A stretch of 64,000 nucleotides of DNA from SZAS-103 sp038316385 (GTDB taxonomy: Bacteria; Pseudomonadota; Gammaproteobacteria; Xanthomonadales; Xanthomonadaceae), in contig JBBQAN010000007.1 of NCBI GenBank assembly GCA_038316385.1, positions 1-64,000 of the forward strand. The letters run 5' to 3'. This document shows, piece after piece, positions 26,243-35,524 of this stretch. The notes beneath the pieces were generated by a model that was not told the origin of the DNA, searched no databases, and saw only the letters and a list, made by a program, of their open reading frames with translations. Numbering within the stretch: position 1 is the first letter of the stretch; each line of letters opens with the position of its first letter. The position numbers and the translations under genes are program-made.

Positions 26243-27358
26243 GTGGCTGGTAATACCTTCGGGCAGTTGTTCGCTGTGACGACCTTCGGCGAAAGCCACG
26301 GTCCCGCCATCGGCTGCGTGATCGACGGCTGCCCTCCGGGCATCGCGATTTTGGCGGAAGATTTCGCGCACGATCTCGCACGCCGCGCCACCGGCCGCAC
26401 GCGGCACACATCGCAGCGCCACGAGTCCGATGAAGTCGAAATCCTTTCCGGCGTCTATGAAGATAAAACGACAGGCACGCCGATCGCGCTGCTGATCCGC
26501 AACACGGATGCGCGCAGCAAGGATTACGCGAAGATCGCCGAGCAGTTCCGCCCCGGCCACGCCGACTACACCTACTGGAAGAAGTACGGCATCCGCGATC
26601 CGCGCGGCGGCGGACGTTCGTCGGCGCGCGAGACGACGATGCGCGTGGCGGCGGCGGTGATCGCGAAGAAATGGCTCGCGGAAAAATGCGGCGTATTAGT
26701 GCGCGGCTATCTTTCGCAGATCGGCGACGTCGTGCCGCGCGATGTCGATGTCACGAAAATCGACTGGGGCGTGGTCGAAGCCAATCCGTTCTTCTGGCCG
26801 AATCCCGGCCAGGTCGATGAACTGGAAACGTATATGGATGCGCTCCGCAAGTCCGGCGATTCGGTCGGCGCGCGCATCGATGTGATCGCTGAAGGCGTGC
26901 CGCCTGGTTGGGGCGAACCAATCTACGGCAAACTCGATGCCGAACTTGCGAGCGCGTTGATGTCGATCAACGCGGTGAAAGGCGTGGAGATTGGCGACGG
27001 CTTCGCGGTCGTCGCACAAAATGGCAGCCTGCATCGCGACCAGATGACGCCACAGGGTTTCGCGTCCAACCACGCGGGCGGTATTCTTGGCGGCATCTCA
27101 TCCGGGCAAGCAGTGCGTTGCTCGGTCGCATTCAAGCCGACCTCAAGCCTGCGCCTGCCGGTGCAGGGCGTTGACGTGCATGGCAACGAAGTCGAGATCG
27201 TCACCACCGGCCGCCACGATCCCTGCGTCGGCATCCGCGCCACACCGATTTGCGAAGCGATGGTTGCGCTGGTGCTGATGGATCAGGCGCTGCGGCATCG
27301 AGCGCAGTGCGGGGATGTGGACAACGTGATGCCGCAGATTCCAGCCGGCTCCGAATGA
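26243..27358 (+). CDS. aroC: Chorismate synthase
   Basis: This 371-residue enzyme of the shikimate pathway turns EPSP into chorismate with reduced FMN. The start is taken at GTG 26243 because family members begin AGNTFGQLF-VTTFGESHG almost at residue 1; a TTG further up at 26198 would add 15 unrelated residues. Conserved blocks include GESHGPAIGCVIDGCPPGI, RQGRKxTxR-like RRATGRTRHTSQRHESD, GGGRSSARET and, at the end, KPTSSLRLPVQGVD. It precedes asd by 34 bases. Confidence 0.95.
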   Translation: MAGNTFGQLFAVTTFGESHGPAIGCVIDGCPPGIAILAEDFAHDLARRATGRTRHTSQRHESDEVEILSGVYEDKTTGTPIALLIRNTDARSKDYAKIAEQFRPGHADYTYWKKYGIRDPRGGGRSSARETTMRVAAAVIAKKWLAEKCGVLVRGYLSQIGDVVPRDVDVTKIDWGVVEANPFFWPNPGQVDELETYMDALRKSGDSVGARIDVIAEGVPPGWGEPIYGKLDAELASALMSINAVKGVEIGDGFAVVAQNGSLHRDQMTPQGFASNHAGGILGGISSGQAVRCSVAFKPTSSLRLPVQGVDVHGNEVEIVTTGRHDPCVGIRATPICEAMVALVLMDQALRHRAQCGDVDNVMPQIPAGSE

Positions 27359-27392
27359 ATAATTGAAGAATTAGGGTGAGGCAGCAGGAAAA

Positions 27393-28412
27393 ATGAGCAA
27401 GCTATTCAACGTGGCAGTCGTCGGCGCAACCGGAGCGGTAGGCAAAGCAATGCTGTCGGTTCTCGCCGAGCGCAAATTCCCGACTGGCGAGATCGTCGCG
27501 CTCGCGAGCGCGAAATCTGCGGGCAAGAAGGTGATGTTCGGCGACCGCAAGCTCTTTGTGCGCGACCTTGCAACATTCGATCCGAAAGGAATCGACATCG
27601 CGCTGTTCTCCGCAGGCGGTACGATCTCGAAGGAATACGCGCCGAAATTCGTGGCCATGGGCGCGGTCGTGATCGACAACTCCTCCACGTTCCGCTACGA
27701 GTCCGACATCCCGCTGGTCGTTTCGGAAGTGAACCCCGATGCCATCGCGAATTGCCCACGCGGGATCATAGCGAACCCGAACTGCTCGACGATGCAGATG
27801 CTGGTCGCGCTCGCGCCGATCCACCGCGCGGTGGGCATCGAGCGCATCAACATCGCGACCTACCAGTCGGTGTCGGGCACCGGACAGAAGGGGATCGACG
27901 AACTCGATCGGCAACACGCCGCACTCGCCGATGCGCGCGAGGCGAAGGCGCAGGTGTATCCAATGCAGATCGCGTTCAATGTGATCCCGCACGGCGGCGA
28001 CTTCCTCGACAACGGCTACACGATGGAAGAGATGAAGCTGGTCTGGGAAACCCGCAAGATCCTCGGCGATGACACGATCCAGGTGAATGCCACCGTGGTG
28101 CGCGTGCCGGTGTTCTATGGCCATTCCGAAGCGGTGCACATCGAAACCCGCGAGAAAATCACCGCGCAGCAGGCGCGCAAGCTGCTGGAAGAAGCGCCAG
28201 GCGTGGAAGTTGTCGATGAACGCAGGAGCGGCGGCTATCCAACCCCGGTGACGCATGCTGCAGGCCGCGATCCGACGTATGTCGGTCGCATCCGCGAGGA
28301 CATCTCGCACCCGCGAGGGCTGAACCTGTGGATTGTGTCCGACAACATCCGCAAGGGCGCTGCGCTCAATGCCGTCCAGATTGCGGAATTGCTGGCGAAA
28401 GGGTATAGCTAA
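27393..28412 (+). CDS. asd: Aspartate-semialdehyde dehydrogenase
   Basis: This 339-residue enzyme reduces aspartyl phosphate in the lysine, threonine, methionine and diaminopimelate pathway. The NADP-binding VVGATGAVGKAML is at the N-terminus and the catalytic cysteine is Cys131 in NPNCSTMQM. VSGTGQKGIDELDRQ and VPVFYGHSEAVHIET with the active-site His are also present. An AGGA Shine-Dalgarno sequence lies just before the ATG. The length and sequence type are those of the shorter, Gram-positive-like Asd rather than the 367-residue E. coli form. Confidence 0.95.
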   Translation: MSKLFNVAVVGATGAVGKAMLSVLAERKFPTGEIVALASAKSAGKKVMFGDRKLFVRDLATFDPKGIDIALFSAGGTISKEYAPKFVAMGAVVIDNSSTFRYESDIPLVVSEVNPDAIANCPRGIIANPNCSTMQMLVALAPIHRAVGIERINIATYQSVSGTGQKGIDELDRQHAALADAREAKAQVYPMQIAFNVIPHGGDFLDNGYTMEEMKLVWETRKILGDDTIQVNATVVRVPVFYGHSEAVHIETREKITAQQARKLLEEAPGVEVVDERRSGGYPTPVTHAAGRDPTYVGRIREDISHPRGLNLWIVSDNIRKGAALNAVQIAELLAKGYS

Positions 28413-28460
28413 CGGCAGCTTGCGCATGCGTCGCCATGCGCCAATCGGGAGAGTTTTGCG

Positions 28461-30782
28461 ATGCGATCGGATGCGATGAAGTCGGGGATTTTTGGTCTGG
28501 CAGTGGCTGGCGCTGTGGCCTCGATGCAGGCGCAGGCTGTCGGTTTGGGTGCGATCGAGGTCAGGTCGAAACTCGACCAGCCTTTTGTGGCCGAGATTCC
28601 GTTGACGTTGAACGACCCGAGTGAGGCCGGTGATCTGGTCGTGCGGCTGGCATCGCCAGAAGCTTTCGCGCGCGTCGGCATGGATCCGAATCAGTTATCT
28701 GCGAACCTGCAATTCAGCGTCGGCAAGAATGCGCGCGGCGAGTCGGTCGTGCGCGTAACGACGCCGCAACGCATGAACGATCCGTACGTCACTTTTCTGC
28801 TTGAAGCTGACTGGGGCAAGGGCAAGATGGTGCGTGAATACACCGCGCTGCTCGATCCGCCGCATACCGCATCGGTGCCGAAACGCGCAATCAGCGCACC
28901 GATGGTCGCATCCACGCCGCTGCCTGCGCCGTCGCCGTCGGTAATGCAGCCGGTCGCTACGCCATCAGTTGCAACCGCGCCGATGCCGCCAGTTCCTGCG
29001 CCGGTCGAACCGGCACCGCCCGAGCGCTCAATGCCGATCGCGCAGGCTGAACAGCCGGAATCGCCATCACCTGACAGTATCGCGCCGCAACCAGAACCAC
29101 CGCCCATGCCGGCAGCCACAGCTCCCGAGCCAGCGCCTATCGCGGAAGCGCCACCTCCGCCTGCACCTGCACCAATCGCCGAAGCATCGCCGCCGCCGCA
29201 AATGCCGGAACCGGCGCCAGCGCCGGAAGCGCCAAAAGCCGCGTCGAATGCAGTCACCGTCGGTCAGGGCCAGACCTTGTCAGCCATCGCCGATCAGGTG
29301 CGGCCGTCGGACGTATCGGTCAACCGCATGATGATCGCCTTGCAGCGTGCGAATCCGAATGCCTTTATCAAGGACAACATCAACCTGCTCAAGCGTGGCG
29401 TGGTATTGCGCATTCCCGACAGCGGCCAGGCGCAGACGGTGACGGCTGCGGAAGCCAATGCATTAGTGCACGAACAAGTCGAAAGCTGGCGGCAGGGTCA
29501 GCAACCGACGCCGACCTTGCAACCCGAAGACACCGCCATTACAACGACCGCCGCAGCAAAAAAATTCGGCGAGTTCAGTGCGATTGCAGTCGATCCTGCA
29601 AGTGCGGAGAAGGCGAAAGCGGCATCGGCAGCAGCGAATGCATCGAACAAGGCTGCAACCGGTACGCAAATCGATACGACAGCCAGCGTGCCAAAGTCTT
29701 CCAGGCCACGCGGCGCGCATCTGGAGATCGTACCGCCGGCAGGCAGCGCTGCTGCCAACAGCCAGTCCGGCGCCAGCGAAGGCGGTTCCGGCAGCGAACT
29801 GCGCGCGCAGCTCGCACAGACGAAAGAAGAACTGACCGCGCGCAGCGCTGAAGTCAGCGATCTCAAGTCGAAGGTATCCGATCTGGAGAAGATGCAGAAC
29901 GACAGCACGCAATTGCTGAGCATGAAAGACAGTCAGCTCGCAGCGTTGCAACAGAAACTCGGCGATCTGGAGAAGCAGCAGTCTGCGGCGACACCTGCGC
30001 AGAGCAGTGCGGCCTCTGCACCGATCGACGTAGCCCCTATCGCATCCACGGCGCCAACCGCAATACCTGCATCGAACGCATCGACATCCGACGCAGCGCC
30101 AGGGACCGACCCTGCGACTGCACCGCAGCTTGCGCCCGCGTCGAAAACTCCGTTGTCGCAAGCCAACGAACCCGTTGCCGAAATGACGCCCTGGTATCTG
30201 CAACCGTTCGTGTTGATCGGCGGCGCATTGCTGGTGCTCGCAGGATTGCTCGGGCTGATGCTGCGGCGTCCGCGCGCGCCAGAACCCGCGCCGCGATCAC
30301 GCTTTGATACCGGCGCGCTGGCGGCGAGCATGGCTGCATCGCGCGCTGCGCAGCAACCGGATGCCCATGACGACGCGCTGCACAACGACGCACTTGTCGA
30401 AGCGATGCCGGCGTCAGAGCTTGCATCCGCTATCGTGACGGAAGAACACGCAGCGGTTCCAAAGCCGGCGGTTATTGAGACCGTATTGGCGGGCACGCCA
30501 GCGCCGATCGTCGCGGATGAAGAAGACTACTGGGCGATTCCGAGCGAAGTCACGTTGTCACCGGAACCGGTCGTAACCACGACCAACGAAACGGCGGTGC
30601 GCCCGGCGGTGCGGATCGGCGACGCGAACCCGACCGTTGCGACCAAGCTCGAACTCGCGCGCGCCTACATCGACATCGGCGATCACGACGGTGCGCGCAG
30701 CATGCTTGAGGAAGTGCTGATCGAAGGCAATGCGACCCAGCAGGAAGCGGCGTTCGAGCTGCTGGACAAGCTGGACGGTTGA
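28461..30782 (+). CDS. fimV: FimV/HubP family polar pilus-assembly protein
   Basis: The protein has 773 residues. The signal peptide (to about residue 26, ASMQAQA) is followed by the FimV N-terminal domain with GAIEVRSKLDQPFVAEIPL. A long Pro/Ala/Glu linker (about 135-260) leads to a LysM peptidoglycan-binding domain (about 264-322), then a coiled coil (about 450-515), one membrane helix (FVLIGGALLVLAGLLGLML, about 580-600) and the conserved cytoplasmic C-terminal motif LARAYIDIGDHDGARSMLEE. Such proteins localise to the cell pole and are needed for type IV pilus function. A GGGAGAG ribosome site precedes the ATG. Confidence 0.9.
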   Translation: MRSDAMKSGIFGLAVAGAVASMQAQAVGLGAIEVRSKLDQPFVAEIPLTLNDPSEAGDLVVRLASPEAFARVGMDPNQLSANLQFSVGKNARGESVVRVTTPQRMNDPYVTFLLEADWGKGKMVREYTALLDPPHTASVPKRAISAPMVASTPLPAPSPSVMQPVATPSVATAPMPPVPAPVEPAPPERSMPIAQAEQPESPSPDSIAPQPEPPPMPAATAPEPAPIAEAPPPPAPAPIAEASPPPQMPEPAPAPEAPKAASNAVTVGQGQTLSAIADQVRPSDVSVNRMMIALQRANPNAFIKDNINLLKRGVVLRIPDSGQAQTVTAAEANALVHEQVESWRQGQQPTPTLQPEDTAITTTAAAKKFGEFSAIAVDPASAEKAKAASAAANASNKAATGTQIDTTASVPKSSRPRGAHLEIVPPAGSAAANSQSGASEGGSGSELRAQLAQTKEELTARSAEVSDLKSKVSDLEKMQNDSTQLLSMKDSQLAALQQKLGDLEKQQSAATPAQSSAASAPIDVAPIASTAPTAIPASNASTSDAAPGTDPATAPQLAPASKTPLSQANEPVAEMTPWYLQPFVLIGGALLVLAGLLGLMLRRPRAPEPAPRSRFDTGALAASMAASRAAQQPDAHDDALHNDALVEAMPASELASAIVTEEHAAVPKPAVIETVLAGTPAPIVADEEDYWAIPSEVTLSPEPVVTTTNETAVRPAVRIGDANPTVATKLELARAYIDIGDHDGARSMLEEVLIEGNATQQEAAFELLDKLDG

Positions 30783-30856
30783 GCCGCGCGCACGCAGTGA
30801 CGGGCCTGCGCAGCCCGTTCGCGCGTGCTCCCGACTTTTCCTTCCATTCCGCGACC

Positions 30857-31624
30857 ATGCGTCTTGCGCTCGGCATCGAATACGACGGCGCCGATTTTCA
30901 CGGCTGGCAAAAGCTTGCGCACGGTTCGAGCGTGCAAGCGGAAATGGAATCGGCGCTGAGTTTCGTCGCCGACGCGCCGACTGTAGTGCAATGCGCGGGA
31001 CGCACCGATTCGGGTGTGCACGCGCTTTGCCAAGTCGTGCATTTCGATACCGATGCACAGCGTCCGCCGCGCGGCTGGGTGCTCGGCTGCAATTCGCGAT
31101 TGCCCGACTCGATCTGCGTGCGTTGGGCGCAGCCGGTCGCAGTGGATTTCAACGCGCGATATGCGGCGCGCGCGCGGCGTTATCGTTACCGGATTCTCGA
31201 TCGCAACATCCGCCCGGCGTTGCTGCGTCGTTACGTCGCATGGGAACGTCTGCCGCTGGATGCCGACGCGATGCATCGCGCTGCGCAAGTCTTGCTAGGC
31301 GAGCACGACTTCAGCGCGTTTCGCGCGGTGCAATGTCAGGCCACGCATGCGGTGCGTGACATGCAGCAGATCGGCGTGCATCGCGCAGGCGAAGAGGTCG
31401 TGGTCGACGTGCGCGCGAATGCGTTCCTGCACCACATGGTGCGCAACATCGTCGGCAGTTTGCTGGCGATCGGTCGCGGCCAACAACCAGAGTCATGGAT
31501 GGGCGAATTGCTGCGCGGGCGCGACCGCACCGTCGCCGGCGCCACCGCGCCGCCGCAAGCGTTGTGTTTTCTCGGCCCGCTGTATCCGGCGCAATGGGGA
31601 CTACCGGCCGAGGCGACGTTGTGA
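30857..31624 (+). CDS. truA: tRNA pseudouridine(38-40) synthase
   Basis: This 255-residue enzyme isomerises uridines 38-40 of tRNA anticodon stems. The catalytic aspartate is Asp51 in AGRTDSGVHAL. RYRYRILD, LLGEHDFSAFRA and FLHHMVRNIVGSLLAIG are the other hallmarks. The ATG at 30857 gives the usual MRLALGIEYDG start; a TTG overlapping the fimV stop would add 26 atypical residues. It overlaps trpF by 4 bases. fimV-truA-trpF is a common order in gammaproteobacteria. Confidence 0.94.
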   Translation: MRLALGIEYDGADFHGWQKLAHGSSVQAEMESALSFVADAPTVVQCAGRTDSGVHALCQVVHFDTDAQRPPRGWVLGCNSRLPDSICVRWAQPVAVDFNARYAARARRYRYRILDRNIRPALLRRYVAWERLPLDADAMHRAAQVLLGEHDFSAFRAVQCQATHAVRDMQQIGVHRAGEEVVVDVRANAFLHHMVRNIVGSLLAIGRGQQPESWMGELLRGRDRTVAGATAPPQALCFLGPLYPAQWGLPAEATL

Positions 31625-32337
31625 CTTTGCTTGCAACCGATGGCGACGAGCGTACGCGCATCAAGTTCTGCGGCATGACGCGCGCCGACGACGTGCGGTT
31701 GGCCGGCGAATTGGGCGTAGACGCGATCGGCTTGATCTTCGCCGCGCGCAGTTCGCGCCGGATTGATCTCGAACATGCGCTCACATTGCGTGAATTCGCT
31801 GCGCAGTCGATCGCTGTCGTAGCATTGGTGATGGACAACTCCATGAGCGAAATCGAGGCGATCGTGCAACGATTGCGCCCGGAGCTACTGCAATTTCACG
31901 GCAGTGAGGACGACGCATTTTGCGCGCACTTTGGCATCCCGTTTCTGAAAGCTTTGCCGATGCGCGACGTGGCCGCCGATGACATCCCTGCGCTGCTGGC
32001 GCGGTATCCTTCCGCAGCCGGGTTCGTGTTCGACGGTCATGCGTGCGGGGCGATGGGCGGCAGTGGCGAACGCTTCGACTGGACGCAATTGGCACGACAT
32101 CATCTCGCGCAACCGTGGCTGCTGGCCGGCGGACTGGATGCTGCCAATGTCGTTGCTGCGGTTCGCACGATGCGGCCGTGGGGCGTGGATGTATCCAGCG
32201 GAATAGAGTATGACGACGGCAGGTCTTCGCCCGGCACCAAGGACGGCATGAAGATGCACGCGTTCGTCGACGCGGTGCGAAGCGCAGAACAAGAATTCAC
32301 GACCGCGAATCCACGGAAAATGCATGAGCAACGCTGA
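31621..32337 (+). CDS. trpF: Phosphoribosylanthranilate isomerase
   Basis: This 238-residue TIM-barrel enzyme performs the third step of tryptophan synthesis. The start is GTG 31621, overlapping the truA stop (GTGA), because the essential first strand RIKFCGMTRADD must be included; Cys and Asp of this barrel are the catalytic pair. The C-terminal phosphate site reads WGVDVSSGIE. The gene overlaps trpB by 14 bases. The last 15 residues are an unusual polar tail. Confidence 0.93.
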   Translation: MTLLATDGDERTRIKFCGMTRADDVRLAGELGVDAIGLIFAARSSRRIDLEHALTLREFAAQSIAVVALVMDNSMSEIEAIVQRLRPELLQFHGSEDDAFCAHFGIPFLKALPMRDVAADDIPALLARYPSAAGFVFDGHACGAMGGSGERFDWTQLARHHLAQPWLLAGGLDAANVVAAVRTMRPWGVDVSSGIEYDDGRSSPGTKDGMKMHAFVDAVRSAEQEFTTANPRKMHEQR

Positions 32338-33544
32338 CATCATCGACTTCAACGATTATCCCGACGCGCGCGGCCACTTCGGCGATTACGGCGGCATCTA
32401 TGTTGCCGAGACCCTGATCGAACCGTTGGCGGAGCTGGAAGCTGCCTATCGGAAATACAAGGATGACCCGGAATTCGTCGCCGAACTCGCATACGACTAC
32501 AAGCACTACGTTGGCAGGCCAAGTCCGATCTATGAGGCGAAGCGATTGAGTGCGCACGTCGGCGGCGCGCGCATCCTGCTTAAGCGCGAAGATTTGAACC
32601 ACACCGGCGCGCACAAGATCAACAACACCATCGGCCAGGCGATGCTCGCGCGACGCATGGGCAAGACCAGGATCATCGCCGAAACCGGTGCTGGACAGCA
32701 CGGCGTCGCATCTGCAACCGTCGCCGCGCGCATGGGTCTTGAATGCGTGGTGTACATGGGTGCGGTCGACATGCAGCGGCAGGCGATCAACGTGTTCCGC
32801 ATGAAGCTGCTCGGTGCGACCGTGGTGCCGGTGACGTCGGGGTCGCAGACATTGAAAGACGCATTGAACGAGGCGATGCGCGACTGGGTCAGTAACGTGC
32901 ATGACACGTTTTACATCATCGGTACTGTCGCAGGTCCGCATCCGTATCCTTTGCTGGTGCGCGATTTCAACGCGGTCGTTGGCCGCGAAGCGCGCGCGCA
33001 GATGCTGGAGGAATACGGACGCCTGCCGGATGCGATTACCGCTTGCGTAGGTGGTGGCAGCAACGCGATCGGCTTGTTCCATGCTTTTCTAAACGATCGC
33101 GATGTGCGCATCGTCGGTGCGGAAGCGGCGGGCGAGGGCATCGCGAGTGGCAAGCATGCGGCGTCTTTGAGTGCGGGGCGTCCCGGCGTGCTGCACGGCA
33201 ATCGCACCTATGTGATTTGCGATGACGATGGCCAGATCACCGAAACGCATTCGATCTCGGCAGGCCTCGATTATCCCGGCGTCGGCCCCGAGCATTCCTT
33301 CCTGAAGGACAGCGGTCGAGCCGAATACGTCGGCATTACCGACGACGAAGCGCTTGAAGCATTCCATCTGCTCGCGCGCACCGAAGGCATCCTCGCCGCG
33401 CTTGAATCCAGCCACGCGATCGCACAGGCGATGAAGCTTGCACGCGAGTTGTCGAAGGACGCTTTGGTGCTGGCAAATCTCTCGGGTCGCGGCGACAAGG
33501 ACGTGCATACGATCGCCGCGCGCGAAGGGTTCAGCGGGATTTGA
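32324..33544 (+). CDS. trpB: Tryptophan synthase beta chain
   Basis: This 406-residue PLP enzyme condenses indole with serine to tryptophan. PLP is bound by Lys98 in HTGAHKINN. GAGQHGVA and the phosphate loop GGGSNAIGLF are intact, as is GLDYPGVGPEHSFL. The length is normal. It overlaps trpF upstream and is separated from trpA by a 193-base stretch with a repeat-like sequence, unusual because trpB and trpA are normally adjacent or overlapping. Confidence 0.96.
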   Translation: MSNADIIDFNDYPDARGHFGDYGGIYVAETLIEPLAELEAAYRKYKDDPEFVAELAYDYKHYVGRPSPIYEAKRLSAHVGGARILLKREDLNHTGAHKINNTIGQAMLARRMGKTRIIAETGAGQHGVASATVAARMGLECVVYMGAVDMQRQAINVFRMKLLGATVVPVTSGSQTLKDALNEAMRDWVSNVHDTFYIIGTVAGPHPYPLLVRDFNAVVGREARAQMLEEYGRLPDAITACVGGGSNAIGLFHAFLNDRDVRIVGAEAAGEGIASGKHAASLSAGRPGVLHGNRTYVICDDDGQITETHSISAGLDYPGVGPEHSFLKDSGRAEYVGITDDEALEAFHLLARTEGILAALESSHAIAQAMKLARELSKDALVLANLSGRGDKDVHTIAAREGFSGI

Positions 33545-33574
33545 CGTGAACTGCGTTGACTGCGTGCATCTGGA

Positions 33575-33715
33575 ATGCTCGCGAACGGCGGAGCCGGCCC
33601 GAAAGGCGAGCGCCGGGATGGCGCGAGTCACCGCAGGTCACGCCGCTGAACGACTCGCCATGGATGGCGAGGCCGGAGCGCTGCGTCATGGACGACTTCT
33701 TGGACAACCTATCAA
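33575..33715. repeat. Repeat-like element separating trpB and trpA
   Basis: The 193-base gap between trpB and trpA contains a GC-rich stretch with several short inverted repeats and the core CGCCATGGATGG (about 33657-33668). The same 12 bases occur in the mltD-psd element (about 23516-23527). The translated stretch RSRPERRAPGWRESPQVTPL resembles spurious ORF products common in Xanthomonadales genomes, as I recall. This points to an interspersed repeat, but only two copies with a short shared core are visible here. Confidence 0.4.
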
Positions 33716-33737
33716 CGAAGCAGGCATTTGTCTTTTC

Positions 33738-34541
33738 ATGAATCGCATCGACCAGAAATTCACTACACTCAAGACCGCGAATCGCAAAGCGCTGATCCCA
33801 TTCATTACCGCCGGCGATCCGTCGCTGGCCGCGACCAGTGCGGTGATGCACGCGCTGGTGGCAGCGGGCGCTGATGTGATCGAACTCGGCGTGCCGTTCT
33901 CCGACCCGATGGCCGACGGACCGACGATCCAGCGCAGCTCCGAACGCGCACTCGCGCGTGGCGTCGGCACCACGCAGGTAATCGAGATGGTGCGCGCGTT
34001 TCGCGACACAGATGCAACCACGCCCGTTGTGCTGATGGGTTATCTGAATCCGGTTGTGATGCGTGGCATCGAACGCTATGCGCGCGAAGCGGTTGTCGCT
34101 GGCGTCGATGCCGTGCTGCTGGTCGATCTGCCGCCGGAAGAAGCTGCTGAAACCCGCGCGACATGCAATAAGTATGGGCTGGCCTTGATCGCCCTCGCCG
34201 CGCCGACGACATCCGAGCTGCGGCTGGCACGGCTTGCCCGCGAAGCGCAGGGTTATCTGTACTACGTCAGCTTCGCCGGAGTGACCGGTGCGAGCGGGAT
34301 CGATACCGGCTCGGTGCGCGCGCGTGTCACCGCGTTACGCGCGCAAGCGACCGCGCCGGTTGTGGTTGGATTCGGCGTTCGCGATGCAGCGACTGCCGCT
34401 GCGCTCGCGCCATGTGCGGACGGCGTCGTGGTCGGCAGCGCTTTGGTCGAGGCGATCGCCATTGCTGCGGATGTGGACGATGCAGTGCAACGTGCGACTG
34501 CGTTTCTCGCACCGCTGCGCGAGGCGCTTGATCGTACTTGA
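33738..34541 (+). CDS. trpA: Tryptophan synthase alpha chain
   Basis: This 267-residue enzyme splits indole-3-glycerol phosphate. The catalytic residues Glu49 and Asp60 are both in place in IELGVPFSDPMADGP. The phosphate-binding VGFGVRDAATA and the channel-facing YYVSFAGVTGAS are also present. The ATG at 33738 gives the normal start; the frame stays open back to trpB only because the gap lacks stops. Confidence 0.95.
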   Translation: MNRIDQKFTTLKTANRKALIPFITAGDPSLAATSAVMHALVAAGADVIELGVPFSDPMADGPTIQRSSERALARGVGTTQVIEMVRAFRDTDATTPVVLMGYLNPVVMRGIERYAREAVVAGVDAVLLVDLPPEEAAETRATCNKYGLALIALAAPTTSELRLARLAREAQGYLYYVSFAGVTGASGIDTGSVRARVTALRAQATAPVVVGFGVRDAATAAALAPCADGVVVGSALVEAIAIAADVDDAVQRATAFLAPLREALDRT

Positions 34542-34626
34542 GTTTGTGTCATGGAACGCATGGCAACGCGACGACTGACGACACTGGTAAACTGCCAGCA
34601 CTGATCATTTGGATGTATCCAACGTA

Positions 34627-35520
34627 ATGAGCTGGCTGCAAAAACTCATGCCCGCACGCATCCGCACCGAAGGCGGCAACAAGCGCAACGTCCCTGAAGG
34701 GTTGTGGGAGAAATGCGAAAAGTGCGGCGCCGTGCTGTACGGGCCCGAGCTCGAACGCAATCTTGAGGTTTGTCCAAAGTGTGGTCATCACCGCCCGATT
34801 GGCGCGCGTGTGCGGTTGCTCGGTTTCCTCGACCCGGATTCGACGACCGAGATCGCAACCGAACTCGCGCCGACCGATCCGTTGAAATTCAAGGACAGCA
34901 AAAAATACCTCGACCGCATCAAGGCGACCCAGAAAACGACCGGCGAGAATGATGCGCTCGTCGTCCTGCGCGGCAAGTTGAAGGGCCAAGGCGTGGTCGC
35001 GGCCGCGTTTGAATTCCGCTACATGGGCGGCTCGATGGGATCAGTGGTTGGCGAAAAATTCGCGCGGGCGGCCGAGCTTGCGCTCGCGGATTGCGTACCG
35101 CTGATCTGTTTCACTGCCAGCGGCGGCGCGCGCATGCAGGAAGGCTTGTTCTCGCTGATGCAGATGGCGAAGACGTCGGCTGCCCTCGGGCGACTGCGCG
35201 CGGCGGGCGTACCGTACATCGCTGTGCTCACGCACCCGACCACCGGCGGTGTTTCCGCGAGCCTCGCGATGCTCGGCGATCTGAATGTCGCAGAACCCTT
35301 TGCGCTGATCGGTTTTGCCGGCCCGCGCGTGATCGAACAAACCGTACGCGAAACCTTGCCGGAAGGTTTTCAGCGTTCGGAATTCCTCGTCGAACACGGC
35401 GCAGTGGACATGATCATCGATCGTCGCGAGCTGCGCGACAAGATCGCGGCATTGCTTGCGCTGCTGCTGCGCGCACCGATGCCAGCCGAATCCGTCGTCA
35501 TTGCTGCGACTGGTAGCTGA
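34627..35520 (+). CDS. accD: Acetyl-CoA carboxylase carboxyltransferase subunit beta
   Basis: This 297-residue subunit helps make malonyl-CoA for fatty acid synthesis. The N-terminal zinc ribbon has Cys30/Cys33 and Cys49/Cys52 (CEKC and CPKC). The carboxyltransferase core shows FRYMGGSMGSVVGEKFARA, CFTASGGARMQEG and LTHPTTGGVSASLAMLGD. The MSW start at 34627 is that of most AccD proteins. It follows trpA, a frequent neighbour. Confidence 0.95.
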   Translation: MSWLQKLMPARIRTEGGNKRNVPEGLWEKCEKCGAVLYGPELERNLEVCPKCGHHRPIGARVRLLGFLDPDSTTEIATELAPTDPLKFKDSKKYLDRIKATQKTTGENDALVVLRGKLKGQGVVAAAFEFRYMGGSMGSVVGEKFARAAELALADCVPLICFTASGGARMQEGLFSLMQMAKTSAALGRLRAAGVPYIAVLTHPTTGGVSASLAMLGDLNVAEPFALIGFAGPRVIEQTVRETLPEGFQRSEFLVEHGAVDMIIDRRELRDKIAALLALLLRAPMPAESVVIAATGS

Positions 35521-35524
35521 TCGC

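Noticed and set aside
33438..33737. Upstream extension of trpA into trpB
   Set aside because: The frame is open by chance; TrpA proteins start at about the ATG 33738 and the extension overlaps trpB.
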